From Latrodectus hesperus (Eukaryota; Arthropoda; Arachnida; Araneae; Theridiidae), in assembly GCA_037975125.1 (NCBI GenBank), contig JAJQOW010000015.1:622001-686000 (forward strand): a stretch of 64,000 nt of DNA, written 5' to 3'. How positions within the stretch are numbered: position 1 is the first letter of the stretch; each line of letters starts with the position of its first letter. The position numbers and the translations under genes were made by a program. Of this stretch, positions 26,941 to 38,970 are shown piece after piece. Under the pieces are notes generated by a model. The model did no database searches and had not been told where the DNA came from. It was given only the letters and a program-made list of their open reading frames with translations.

Positions 26941-27089
26941 TTCACAACTATAGATTTTTATGAGAACTTTTCTTTAAAATATATTAGTATAACTTAACTA
27001 TTGGTCATTATCATTTTGAAAATATAAATATATTTCCAGCATGATTGCGACTGAGAGCAAAGTGTTTCAAAAAGAGAAAGTTTAATTGT

Positions 27090-27367
27090 TGCTGTTGTCT
27101 TGTGCCAGGTAGGCTGACAATATGGGTTGCGCTGCTTCACTTTTTTAACTGAACCCTATTTTGGTGTGGATTCCGACTTCCTCAGTACACACATGCCATA
27201 GGGACCTGTTTATAGAGTAGGCAACCATTCACAACCCATACATACAAAGAAAGGACAAAGACAGGATAGACAGAGAGTGAAAGTACATCCAAGCCCGAAC
27301 CAGGATTCGAACCCAGGACCTCCCTATCCGCAGTCAGGCACTCGGACCACTAAACAGGGTAGGCGGC
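27090..27367 (-). mobile_element. tRNA-derived SINE, family I, with 12-bp target duplication
   Basis: AAGTTTAATTGT at 27078-27089 and 27368-27379 flanks the element exactly. On the minus strand the head has TAGTGGTCCGAGTGCCTGAC and GGGTTCGAATCC. The tail is AAGACAACAGCAAC. Same family as 15111-15390. Confidence 0.92.
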
Positions 27368-27379
27368 AAGTTTAATTGT

Positions 27380-28147
27380 AGAATGTGTATATGATCATTA
27401 ATATCTATTACGTAATGTAACGACTAGGCAGGAACATATTATTCTTATTAATAGTAAAAATTAATATGAATAGTAATAATATTAAAGTACTATATTCAAG
27501 GATATAGATTTGTGTGTAAAAGCAAACAAATCTAATTTGAATGTAATAAACTAAAGCATAGTATTCTGATTAATAGTAATAATTAGCATCAGACTAATTA
27601 ATATTAATTCCAAGTTAATAATAAGAATTTCATATTAATTCCATGAAATAAATTGCAGTTTCGAAGAATATAATTTGCCTTAAAACTACGAATCTAATCT
27701 CGAATTTTCAATATGTCTAATTTTGTAAACCTGTAATTTGTTTTCCTCATAAAATATATTCTGAAAGACTTTGTTTTGTAAAAACATTTAATACAAATTA
27801 AATTTAACAAAAAGGCTGATAATAATAAATAAAACATGTTTTAATTAATAAGTTTTTTCACGCTATAACTATGCACTAACTGATAGTAGAAAACTTGTGT
27901 CAGTCAAATCATGTTTAACTATCAAAGTTTAGACAAATTTCAGAAGTATTTCTTTTTTAATATTTAATTTTAATAATAAAGCTATTCTTTATTAACATCA
28001 GGGTGATCAACACTTTTTATACTATAATGTATTGCTGTTTATAGCAAAATTTCAAAGGATTCATTCATCTAGTATTAAATTTGTACAACTGCAAGGTACT
28101 CATAATTTTTAAATGGGATACAGTAAGAATATATAGTTATATATTTT
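27380..28147. other. AT-rich intronic spacer
   Basis: Part of K2P intron 1. Local phrases such as TATTAATAGTAA/AATTAATATTAA recur near 27445-27640 but no element boundary is visible. Confidence 0.4.
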
Positions 28148-28160
28148 TTTCCTTTATACT

Positions 28161-28510
28161 GTTGTTGTTGTTGCTTATCCTCCATGTCTGACGGAGTCAG
28201 ACTAGATCCACGAGTTCGTTGACTGTAAGGAAGTCGAAGACTAAAAGAGGATTGCTAAAGAGATCCTCCCTAGAGAGACCCATGCAATCCAAAAGATGCT
28301 CAGGAGAAGCCTGATGATTTTGGCACTTGGTGCAGGGGACGAAAGTTTTCCTGCCCTCGTTGAAAGTGAGGCACTTAATATGACCGCTAGCAAGTCTTGA
28401 GAGAACAGTCCGGGTACGTCTGTCACACGGGAGGTCAAGTGACAAACCCGGTTTTGATCCCTTGTACCAATTATGGGTGGGGGTGTTTTCCACTTCTCCG
28501 AGATTTTTGA
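28161..28510 (-). mobile_element. 5'-truncated LINE insertion with 13-bp target duplication
   Basis: TTTCCTTTATACT occurs at 28148-28160 and 28511-28523, flanking a 350-bp minus-strand insertion that ends in (CAA)n. Just before the tail is a small hairpin (TCTGAC-GGA-GTCAGA, about 28187-28201). The last unique bases, GGATAAGCAACAACAAC, match the 3' ends of the family II SINEs. This LINE family is therefore a good candidate for the machinery that moved those SINEs (inference). Confidence 0.9.
28197..28493 (-). pseudogene. LINE ORF2 C-terminus, RNase H tail and zinc-knuckle-like motif (98 aa)
   Basis: The frame reads CDRRTRTVLSRLASGHIKCL, then PCTKCQNHQASPEHLLDC (a C-x2-C-x8-H-x3-C pattern), then VFDFLTVNELVDLV at the end. 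This order, RLASGH after the RNase H fold and then a Cys/His knuckle, is the C-terminal signature of a LINE group I associate with spider and tick genomes. The frame is intact to its stop at 28197. Its 5' side is cut by the truncation of the insertion, so the first Met is not native. Confidence 0.8.
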
Positions 28511-28689
28511 TTTCCTTTATACTAGAAAATATATGTAATTGAAAAATATTTAGTTTAATGTTTCATTTCTGTATTTTACTAGATTTTTTTTTGATAAATT
28601 GACCAAAAATCTCTGATAGATTAGTAATATTCTTCTGATTATAATATATAAAATCATAAAAAAGACGGCATATACTATACTGAAGAATC

Positions 28690-29420
28690 AAAACAACCAT
28701 CTAATAACTGAACCACTTTGAAAAAAGCAATATATTAAGTAACTTATATGCATTTAAAAATTTCTGATGAATGGCGAAACAATGAACAAATTCTTGGTGA
28801 GTAATTGGACCATTCAATACCTGTGGAACATTTTTGATAGAATATTAGTCGCTTTTTTCATTATAATAATTATAATATATTATGATATGCCTTTAGAACA
28901 TTGGACCAAATCCTTATAAGAAATTGGATCAATTAATAACTCCACCATATGAAAAACTGTAACTCAATTCAGTGATTCATCAATATTTATAATATTTCAT
29001 GATATGAAGCAGGAACTGAATATAAAATTCTTTTAAGAGATTGGACCATTCAGTTATTGCACCAATTTAGATGGTGGCATATTTGTGGATGATTCCTTAA
29101 CATTCCTAATATTTTAAGATATACAGCAAGACATTTTACAGAATCCATTAAAAGAATTGAACCATTCATAACTATCATTAACATTTCATTTGGTAGAAAA
29201 CTAGTCGGTGGTTCATTAATATTCACAATATTTCATGATGTATGGTAAGATACAGGACAAATTACTTTCAAATAAATGGAGCATTTGGCAACTATAAAAC
29301 TTTAGATGGTGGAATTTAGTCGATAATTCAGCAATATTTACACTATTACTCGATATGTAGGAAAAGACTAGACAAAATCTTGACCGTCAATGAAACACTT
29401 AAACACCAACTAGATAGTAT
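28690..29420. repeat. Highly diverged tandem repeat, about 117-bp period, six to seven units
   Basis: A phrase like TTGGACCATTCAATAACT recurs at about 28690, 28808, 28925, 29043, 29158, 29277 and 29385 (spacing 108-119). It is followed each time by a variant of TAGATGGTAGAATTTAGTCG, then TTAATATTTATAATATTTCA, then GATATG and a GAC/AAATT segment. Units are only loosely similar, so this is an old array. No coding potential. Confidence 0.75.
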
Positions 29421-29556
29421 TATTTTATAAATTATTAGCCATAATACTACATCAATTCTAAATTAAGCTATTCACTTTTATTTACGAATACTTAAATTTG
29501 TTTTCTCATAAAAATGTGCCCAAATCCTCTAGGAAGGATTTACGGTTAGACTATAC

Positions 29557-29907
29557 TTTAGGGTGCCCCTTGAATTCTCGCCAATATTATCGCCAAGCTG
29601 GGTGATGTTGTTCTTTTTATAGTAACCCTAAATGTTATTCTAAAATCCATTCACGGTTCTGATTGGTTTTCTTCTCAGGATAAATTTAAGCAATATCTGT
29701 TGGTGCTATTAGAGAATTCTGTGTACCTCAATTGAGGGTATTCCAGCAAAATAAAGTGAGTACATTTTCTTATTTTTTTTTATGTGCTTACTGCATTATT
29801 TTTGAAATTTCATTGTGTTTTGGCCGCCATTACTGTTTTCACAGCGTTCCGCGCGAACAGGATTGGCACCAAACAAAAATCGCCAATCTCGCCAAGGGGC
29901 ACCCTCA
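29557..29907. mobile_element. Candidate MITE with AGGGTGCCCCTTG inverted ends
   Basis: TTTAGGGTGCCCCTTG at 29557-29572 is matched near 29892-29906 by CCAAGGGGCACCCTCAA, whose complement reads TTGAGGGTGCCCCTTGG. Next to each end is a GCCAA phrase (TCGCCAATATTATCGCCAAG left, CGCCAATCTCGCCAAG right). No clear target duplication was found. The contained 102-codon frame (29732-30040) crosses the right end and is not a gene. Confidence 0.55.
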
Positions 29908-30682
29908 AATATATTTTTACCAAGTTTGCGATTTGCCCTTAGTTTCTTTTATTAAATTCTTGATAATTAATAAGTTTAAAAAAGATGTATTCACAAATAT
30001 ATTGAGAGCAAATGCATTTAATTCTTATATAGTTTTTTAATCATCTTAAGTATTAAAACAGTTATCTGAGATTTATTTTTGTAAAATATTATATATTAAA
30101 GGGTCATGAAATTTAAGAAAACAATTTTAAGCAGCAAAATCAATTTTACATGACTATTTTTTATACATGATCTCCGTGATGTATGGAATCAATGAAAAAT
30201 TAAATGGGCGCGCAATGGTATTTAAATAGTTATTATCGTGGGAATAATATCTTACTATTGTACACAAAAATTTTGAGTATTATAACACTGTACTGAAATG
30301 TAAGGTGCTTTCACTAAATTTAAATAAAGAATTTAAACTACTTATTACTTTGATAATAAAATGCGAACACATTAATAAAAAAACCCGTTAATATTTGACT
30401 ACATTGCCTACATAAATGCCTACATTTATTCCCTTGTAAATGAACATAATGCACTTTTTTAATAATAATAATGCAATGTTATTAGGTTATAATTGAGAGG
30501 AAAAGTCATAAAATCAAATAATTTAAATGTGTTTAAAAACAAATATTTCAAAGAGAAAACAAACACAAATATGAGTAAAACAATGTTTATCATAACAGCG
30601 TGAAACTAAAGGAAAATATTTTGTTCTTTGTTGTTACGATTGAGGAAAATATTTTTCTATATTGATTTCTTCAAGTCACGCA
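29908..30682. other. AT-rich intronic spacer
   Basis: Nothing recognised except that the last part (from about 30638) is homologous to the window's final 120 bases. Confidence 0.4.
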
Positions 30683-30745
30683 AGTCCATAGATTTTTCAA
30701 GAGAGTTATGTCATCATAACTCTCTTGAAAAATCTAAGGACTAAA
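30638..30745. repeat. Interspersed repeat ending in a 60-nt near-perfect hairpin
   Basis: GATTGAGGAAAATATT through TCAAGTCACGCAAGTCC matches 63883-63955. The end forms an inverted repeat: arms 30683-30710 and 30715-30742 around the 4-nt loop TCAT, with one mismatch. The key arm sequence is TTTTTCAAGAGAGTTATG. A related but rearranged version closes the window at 63940-64000. The family is unknown. Confidence 0.7.
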
Positions 30746-30920
30746 CTAAACAAACATGATTTCACTTACTATATTGGTTTATAAACTGTGACGACACAAG
30801 CAAAAAGATTTCTTCAGACATTTAATAAAATCTACGGAATGCAGGAAAATACAACCGATAGTAGATTATTTATAGATTTTAAAATCTGATTTATTCGAAT
30901 AATAGGAAAGAAATTCTCTG

Positions 30921-31267
<347 letters not shown>

Positions 31268-31349
<82 letters not shown>
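31268..31349. repeat. Compound (TA)n(GA)n microsatellite
   Basis: TA repeats at 31268-31312 pass directly into GA repeats at 31313-31349. It abuts the SINE on the left and the 5' end of the hAT element on the right. Confidence 0.98.
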
Positions 31350-31351
<2 letters not shown>

Positions 31352-32173
31352 AACAGCGTGCAATCCATAAGGGCAGGGTGTGCCATGCACACCCTGGCAA
31401 AATTATGAGAAACAATAGTTTTCTGCACCTATATCTACCTATCTTTATATGGTATATAATAAATAATATTTATAATATATTCAAATATTATTTTAATTTG
31501 CTTGTTTGTGTTCCTGCAGTGCGTACGGTACTGGGTGCTGCACCACGTAGCATGTACAAAAGCAAACGAACTTAGGAAGTTTTGATATGTACGCTTAAAT
31601 GTGTACGCAGAAAACCACGCTTTATATGTATGGGGTACTGGAAAAGCACAGTATACTATAGCACTGAGGCAAGTGCAGCTACTTTTTCTGCACTTGGCAT
31701 TCAGATTCATCCGAAGGTAGGGTTTATTAAGCGTTGTATTAGAGCAGAGACTTACGTGCTGGAGCGCTTTTGATTTTTTTAACGGCCATACGATTTTGCA
31801 GGCAATTAATGTTTAAATTTATATATTGTAAGATTTTGTTTTCATAGAAATGTAAAAGAAGTTTTTCATCAATATAAAGCGAAATGTTTTAGTGTGGTAA
31901 AGTAGTTTCGGTGATGTATTATATTTATAGAAATAGTTATATTTATATAAATAATTAAAAACAATTTTGTTTTATTAGACAAAAAAGAAACGAATTTTAA
32001 CAGAACATTTCAAATTTTACCATTCATTGTATCTTACAGATATCTTATCTGCATATTACAGTTATATCTGAAACACCATATCCCTGGTTTTGTTTTTAAA
32101 AATTGTCAAGATGTTTTTTGCAGAATATGGTTTTCAAATGTTAAAAAAACAATTAATATTATTAATTGTAGAT

Positions 32174-32220
32174 GTGGATTAAATTATATTTATTCATTTA
32201 ATAAATATAATTAAATCCAC
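32174..32220. repeat. 47-nt hairpin within the hAT 5' region
   Basis: Arms 32174-32194 and 32200-32220 (GTGGATTAAATTATATTTAT and its complement) pair over 21 nt with one mismatch around a 5-nt loop. It may be a tiny MITE or part of the hAT subterminal region. Confidence 0.7.
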
Positions 32221-32489
32221 TGACCGAACAAGATACAGTTCGTTCTATTGTGCCAGCGTGCAGTGAAATCCTCTGCACGTGGAATAGACGTTCGATTTGT
32301 CGGTACTCATGAGCATCCTAATGAGCCGATTCCTGTGTGGTGCTACATTTGCAGAAAATAAAAGTTTTACGTGGAAGCATGAAGAGTTGAATTTTCGCCG
32401 CCAATATGACACCATACAACACAAGACATGATATTAGCTTCAGTGCTAGTAGAATTCTCATAAGCTTAGCTGTTTTCATAGTTACACCT

Positions 32490-33073
32490 AGTGCTGTAAA
32501 GAAGGGAAAAAACAGGGTTTATTTCCGGGAATAAACCCGGTTTATTCTCTTGGGAATTTTAAAAGTTCCCAGTAATTTTGAGAGACCTCGAAAGTTTTAA
32601 AATTTTTCAGCTGATTTAGAATTCTTTCTTATTTGCCATTTCTTAAAATAAATAAAAATCCACTTATTTTATTATTTCTACTACTAATTACGATAATAGA
32701 AAGTTTTCCAAGAAAATAAAATAATTTTGTGTTAATGAGCAATTTAGAATAACTTCAAAAATTATTGTTGAGAAAATATTTCTTCCTTTCTTTCTCTGTA
32801 CAAATTTAGGATTTATAAAGATAGAAACATTGGAATATCAATATTTATTTTGTCAATAATGAAAAATATATCTTGATATTTTTTTATTAAATATTAATTT
32901 ATAATTTTCATAAGTAGTTTCATTTTTCTCAATGCGAAACTATAATTAACTTCTTTACAGAAATCTTCATTTCATAAGCGAAAGATTAAGTTCATTCCAT
33001 CAAAATTCCCAAAAATTCTCGGGTTATTCCCGAAATTCCTGTGGCTCAAAATTACCGGGAATTTTACGTCTCT
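32490..33073. mobile_element. Small hAT-type MITE (584 bp) inserted in the larger hAT
   Basis: AGTTACACCT (32480-32489) and AGTTATACCT (33074-33083) flank the element as a target duplication with one mismatch; 8 of these bases would be the hAT-type duplication. Ends are AGTGCTGTAAAG and, on the opposite strand, AGAGACGTAAAA, an imperfect inverted repeat. The subterminal parts are rich in variants of GGGAATAA/TTCCCG. No coding capacity. Confidence 0.7.
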
Positions 33074-33688
33074 AGTTATACCTCGATAACTCGTTGGTGA
33101 ATATTTTATTTATTGTATTCTTTAAATTTATATTCATAATAAATAACCCATTTCAGAATGGAAAACTCAGATGTCTTAATAATTAAAGATTTATTGGAGA
33201 ATCCCTTTTCGAGACGAGACGTTATTATAAAAAACGAAATAGTTAAATGAAGTAGACCGATGCCCGGATATTATTCTATCGCAAAACGTTGTGATTAAAC
33301 GGCAAAAGTGTGAACGACATTTTCAAAAATATATAAATGAAAAATTTATATGGTTAACCGGCTGTAGTGAATTGAATATGTTGTACTGTTGGCCATGTTT
33401 ACTCATTGTTGTAATTGAATAGTATAAGAGTATATTTGGACAAAACAAGGCTACAGTGATTTAAATCATCTCTACGCAGCTGCAGAGAAACACGAAAAAA
33501 ACACAATCTCACATAAATGCCGTAATACTATGAAAAACATTTCGTACCGTCAGGATAGATATGTTAAATCAACAAAAGGTTTCATCGATTGTTCAACACA
33601 ATAAAAAAGTAACAAGAAATAGAAATATTGTTGCGCAGATATACTTGATTCAGTTCTGTCACATTATGTATTGTTTTTAAAAGATTGT

Positions 33689-34040
<352 letters not shown>

Positions 34041-34044
<4 letters not shown>

Positions 34045-34977
34045 TTCGTGTCACGATGTATGTTCCCGATAAACTCCGAAACTACCGAACGGATTTTGCT
34101 AAATTTTTGTAACCATTTATAATATGGTCCAACTTAAAAGATAGAATAGTTTTTATCTTTTAATTATTGATCTCAATATTTATTATACGACATTAGTGTT
34201 TATTTATTGGTTAGTTCTGTAAGTTCCTAATAGATGACGGTTTAGCATTTAAGTTGCACAGGTATTCGGCAGATGATGACGTGTTTATTTTTCTAGATTA
34301 TACCATCTTCCAGAGAAAGTTAACGTGCGCGCGCAAGCGCGTGGTTGAATATAGAATTTACATATATTTTCATGATGTATAATCATACTGTAACAATTTT
34401 TCGTAAATCATTTTTATAATTATACTTTGTATTGTGTTATTATTGTGCAGTGTTCAATTTGAATATTTTTAATATTATAAATTGTAAAATAAAATTTTAT
34501 TTTTTTTGTTTTTCTTTACTAATTTTCATACGTTCTCGAAAACATGTAAGTATTTCTTGATAGCCTTTTATTTATTTTTATTTTATAATTTGATAATTAT
34601 TAATTTATTCAGCTGTACATTTTGATCTACTTTATTTATTCAAATGATAAATTCTTTTAATTTTTTTATTTCAGTATAATGCCACGGAAAAAATCTAACC
34701 TTAACAATCAGTCACTGATTACAAAATATAATTTAATATAAGATGAATAAAATGTAAATTCAGAAAGTATATGTTGATTTGCGCTTAATTTCAAAATTTC
34801 GATATTTTACCTATTACTTTTAAGTTTTGGCGAAACGTTTTATTTTTAATATCATATGAATTAACCTATTTTAATTTTTTTAGAAAACTTTAATTTGATT
34901 GTAGCAAAGAATTAGTAAAAAATTGATTCAATATATTATAATTACTCAGCCACTGCAACGCGTGGCTGGGTCAGCTA

Positions 34978-34979
<2 letters not shown>
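34041..34979 (+). mobile_element. Non-autonomous Helitron
   Basis: The 5' part AAATTTCGTGTCACGATGTA followed by GATAAACTCCGAAACTACCG is a recurrent opening of arthropod Helitron-like elements (recollection). The 3' end has a 7-bp stem hairpin, CAGCCAC (34947-34953) with GTGGCTG (34962-34968), loop TGCAACGC, and ends GGGTCAGCTAGT at 34979. A CTAGT terminus about 6-10 nt after a GC-rich hairpin is diagnostic of the superfamily. No Rep/helicase coding is present. It is bordered by (TA)n on both sides. Confidence 0.82.

Positions 34980-35070
<91 letters not shown>
34979..35070. repeat. (TA)n microsatellite at the Helitron 3' end
   Basis: Pure TA run directly after CTAGT. Confidence 0.98.
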
Positions 35071-35073
<3 letters not shown>

Positions 35074-35925
35074 CAACCATTTCTGGCATAGACTCAATTA
35101 TTTCGGTGTGTACTAAAAGAAATCATGTTTTAAATGAGATATTTAAAAGAAAACCGTTGGAATTATTCATTTTGTTTGGTAAATACACACCATAAAAAAC
35201 GATAGGGAAGACCTAGATTTATTTGAAAATATTATTAAGAATCCAGAAGGCTGGGATAACGATACAATTGATAATGCAAAGAGTTATCACGTGTTTTTTG
35301 AAGAATTTAACGGTAATTTTCAGCTAAATATTTTTGTCAATGTGTTTAGTTATATTGATGTTCTATTTGATATTTTACAAAAAACTAACTTACATATAAC
35401 ATATTCTAGTCAAAAAGTAGAGAACCCTTAGGCAAAACATTTCACTTTTGTAAAGCTAACCAATGAATAATGCTTTCATAAACGTATTGAGTCATATAAC
35501 GAAATAAATTTATCCAAACTTAATTCAGCATATAACGCTGAATGATTTGACAGATGCCCTAAGCGAAATAAATAGATTGGCACATTTAATTTGTACAATT
35601 CGATTTTCAACTGCTTCAGTGGAGAGATCATATTCAGCATTGGAAAATGTAAACAATTATGCACGCAATACAGTGAACCAGGATTGGTTAAACAATTTAT
35701 CCCTAATAACAAGAGAAAAAGAAATGTATTACTGTCAAAACCTGAGTTTCTCGATTATGTAATTGATGATTTTGTTAGTAATATGGATAGACGCGTATGG
35801 ATTTTGTATACAAATGAATAATAAAAAGTTAAAGAAGTGTTTAATGTACATTTTTGTGACTTTTTTATTATTGTTGTTGTTCTCTGCTTCTGTACACACC
35901 CCACATGAAAACCTACTGCATGCCA

Positions 35926-36036
<111 letters not shown>

Positions 36037-36225
36037 AAGGAGAGATACACACGTGCATACACTATCTACCAATAAATATTTGTATATTCATACAAATGAT
36101 ACAAGTATCCGAGGTCCTGATCTACGGTGTATCGTGTAGTTTTTGTCGTGTAGAAAACAGAATTGGCACTAGTCGCAAGCAACATGCCACAAAATTCAGA
36201 GCTGTCTGACTTTGTTATGTATATA

Positions 36226-37487
36226 CGAGGGTCACTCTGAAATGTTTGAGATACAACTAGGTTTTTAAAGTTATACTTACAAAATTTTAGGTGTGTTCAA
36301 AGTAGTCTCCTCCAGCATCAATGCACTTTTGTAGATGAATTTTCCACAGATTAAATGCCTCAAGCCATTCATTTCTTCGGATAGATGAAAAAATGCATTT
36401 ATATCCACATCAATCTCTTCTTCTGAATGAAAACGACGTACACATAAGTTCTTGTTTAGATTAAAGAATAACCAAAAGTCGCACATAGCTAGATCAGTGA
36501 ATACGGCGGATGTTCGATCACTTTAATTTGTTTTTGTTTAAGAAACTCAACTGTTAATCCGGCTGTATGTGAAGATGCATTGCCATGGTGAAGCATTAGT
36601 CCCCTAACATTCAGTTCTTGTAGAATTTCTGGAAGACATTGAGTGGTATACCAGTTTGCTGTTATTGTCTTCTGTCCTTCCAGCTTGATGACTTTGACCA
36701 ATCTCGTACTTCTGAAGAAAACGGCATACATCACTTTTTTCAGTGCGTGTTGTTTTTTCACCATTGTCGGCGTGGAATCATCTTCAAAGACCCATACTTT
36801 GCTTCCTTGACTTGTTGGAACGTCAAAAAACGCTATGTACGTTTCATCACTTATTACAATTTTAGAAATGATGCGGTGGCCACCATCATTCAGCATATTA
36901 AGAGTTTCTTTACTGATTCTGACACGCTCCTCTTTTTGATGCTCAGTAAGATTATGGGGAACCCAACGGCAAACTACTTTTTTCATAGGTAATTCTTCAT
37001 GAATAATTTTGTGTATGGCTGCGGATCCAATGTTAAGTTCCTTCTGTATCATTTGATAGGTACAGCGATTATCATCCATTAACATTTTTCGTATGGAAGA
37101 CACATTATCCGGGATGACTGCCGATGGCGGCATTCCTGTGTGTTCTTCATCCTGAAGATAATTGCGACCTCTTCTAAATTCTCTAAGCCATCTGAATACA
37201 GTAGCACGAGCTGGAGATTCATCACCCAATGCTAATTGCAACCGTTGAACGCATTCTTCTTGATTGAATCCTGCTTTGAAATCGTAGAAAATCATAGCGC
37301 GAAAATGTTCTCGCGTCAACTCCATTTTCTCTTCTGTTTAAAATTTATTCCACGCTAAACAAGTTGAAGTAAGTCAGTAAAAATTCGTCTTCTGAGTTAA
37401 AATACTTAGTACTTTAAAACTAAACCTTTATTTTTATTTTCTAAATTCTCGTCTGCGCGTATCTCAAAAATTTCAGAGTAACCCTCG
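36226..37487 (-). mobile_element. mariner-like transposon, 1262 bp
   Basis: Inverted repeats of 29 bp (CGAGGGTCACTCTGAAATGT and onward; two mismatches) lie at both ends, flanked by TA (36224-36225 and 37488-37489). The minus strand encodes a near full-length mariner transposase. The total length is typical of mariner (about 1.3 kb). Confidence 0.95.
36277..37325 (-). pseudogene. mariner transposase, inactivated by frameshift and a catalytic D-to-G change
   Basis: The main frame (37325 down to 36489, 278 codons) has an N-terminal HTH part (FRAMIFYDFKAGFNQEECVQ), a second HTH, and the linker motif WVPHNLT at 121-127. The first catalytic aspartate is D160 in VISDETYI. At the second catalytic position the family has D, but here the motif is LMLHHGNASSHTA with G248. 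The third motif breaks at PPYSLI, where the frame shifts; the remaining C-terminus (AMCDFWLFFNLNKNL) continues in another frame at 36486-36277. Both lesions independently abolish activity, but the long intact frame indicates a relatively recent element. Confidence 0.93.
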
Positions 37488-37489
37488 TA

Positions 37490-38400
37490 TATAATCTACT
37501 GCATAAGATATTTTATGCAAATAATCTAATGATACATCACAAATATTTCTATTTCCAAAGACCGTTAAGCAATAAGTATGACTAAGTATAACAAAAATAT
37601 ACGAAAATTTCATGATTAAATACATGTTCATGATTTTCAAATTCTAAATAAATATATCAGTTAATAATAAAAATTTCATCGATTGTTTTGGAATCAATGA
37701 TTTGGTTTTTGGTTAGTTAACGGGAGATTAAAAACGATATAGATTTGTGGGTGTGATAGGGTGGACTTAGAGGATAGTTCTAAAACTCGGGGTTAATTTC
37801 GAGAAACAGGTAATGTTGATCATCGATAAGGAAAATTACTTAAGTGAAGTTTTAACTTATAATCAATATATAGAATTAATATTTCGTCAAGATGAAATAA
37901 GGATCTTTAAATTTCAAGATAAAACAGCCCAAAATGTCTTTTTGAAGTCTAATATTAGGAAATGCATTTTATTGATTGCAAAACACCTTGTTGTAAACGG
38001 AGTTGGGCTTATAAATACCGAAATTGAGATACAGGACTGACTCGTAGTGACTCTCTCTGGACTTATATTTCAATAAATTAAGTTCCAAATGCTTTTGCTG
38101 GCAGTAAACCAGTGTGATCGAATTCCTAAATTTAGCAATTCACATTACCAAAAACGGTACTCATATAACTAAAAAATGAATTTTATACCTTATTTTCTGT
38201 GCTATGTTTTAATACTTTATTTTAATATGCGGGTCTCCTATGTCATCTGATTTTCTTCCTTTCAAATTCGTTCACTTTTTTCCCAATAGTTGGCGTAAAG
38301 CTTTTGAATATAAAACGATCGAATTTTCATCGATATCGAATTGTAAGCTATTGAAATTAGAATGTATTCCACCTTACCATTATCGTTGTTCACTTTGATC
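37490..38400. other. AT-rich intronic spacer with an unassigned small frame
   Basis: A 75-codon open frame at 37813-38040 (+) has charged composition but no recognisable domain and no supporting context. Nothing else was seen. Confidence 0.35.
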
Positions 38401-38420
38401 GAGATCTTATGACTGTCAAC

Positions 38421-38970
38421 TCAATATGGAAAAGATAAATTCGTTCCATCATGTGGAAAGCCATTAAGATCTACAGAGAACCCCGAAACTGACAGTAAAA
38501 AAGACAGCTTTGTTATCTGCATGGCTTTAAGGAATCGTACTGTCATGTCAAAAACAAGTACAATAAGTATTTTCATAAGAGAAAAAGTGCTTAAACAAAG
38601 AGTTCGTTTATAATAACATAAACTATCTACACCAAGACCACAGTTTGCATTACAACCACATTTGACGTTCCCATCATAAGCAAATCGTTTCTCCAATAGC
38701 ATCCTCAACAACAAGGACGATGTTCCATGTGACCTTCATCTTTTCTTAGATTTTTTGGATTCATGTCTGGCTCTGATAGATAGACACGAGATTCGTAACT
38801 ACAATAGACACAAGAACAATGAGACGACTTGTTTCCTGACGAATCCTTTATGCAATATCTAGATAGCCTCATCTCTTTCTGGAGGCATCGTGGGTAGTGC
38901 ATATTTCCAGCAAGCATTCGACACTGTAATATTGACTTTCCTGCTGGATCACAGTACGGAATGCCTTTGG
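38421..38970 (-). pseudogene. Unidentified cysteine-rich open stretch, two overlapping frames
   Basis: On the minus strand the frame at 38917-38705, extended upstream without a stop to about 38970, contains many cysteines spaced as in a secreted disulfide-rich protein (for example HCSCVYC). It stops at CC. An overlapping frame one base off (38714-38421) begins with another cysteine-rich part (VKCGCNANCGLG). This pattern could be a decayed exon or processed copy of an unknown gene, or chance. No signal peptide or splice sites can be argued. Function unknown. Confidence 0.25.

Noticed and set aside
29732..30040. 102-codon + strand frame
   Set aside because: It crosses the right end of the candidate MITE into AT-rich DNA and has no recognisable domain.
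37813..38040. 75-codon frame on the + strand
   Set aside because: No similarity recognised, no splice or promoter support, lies in an intron among mobile elements.
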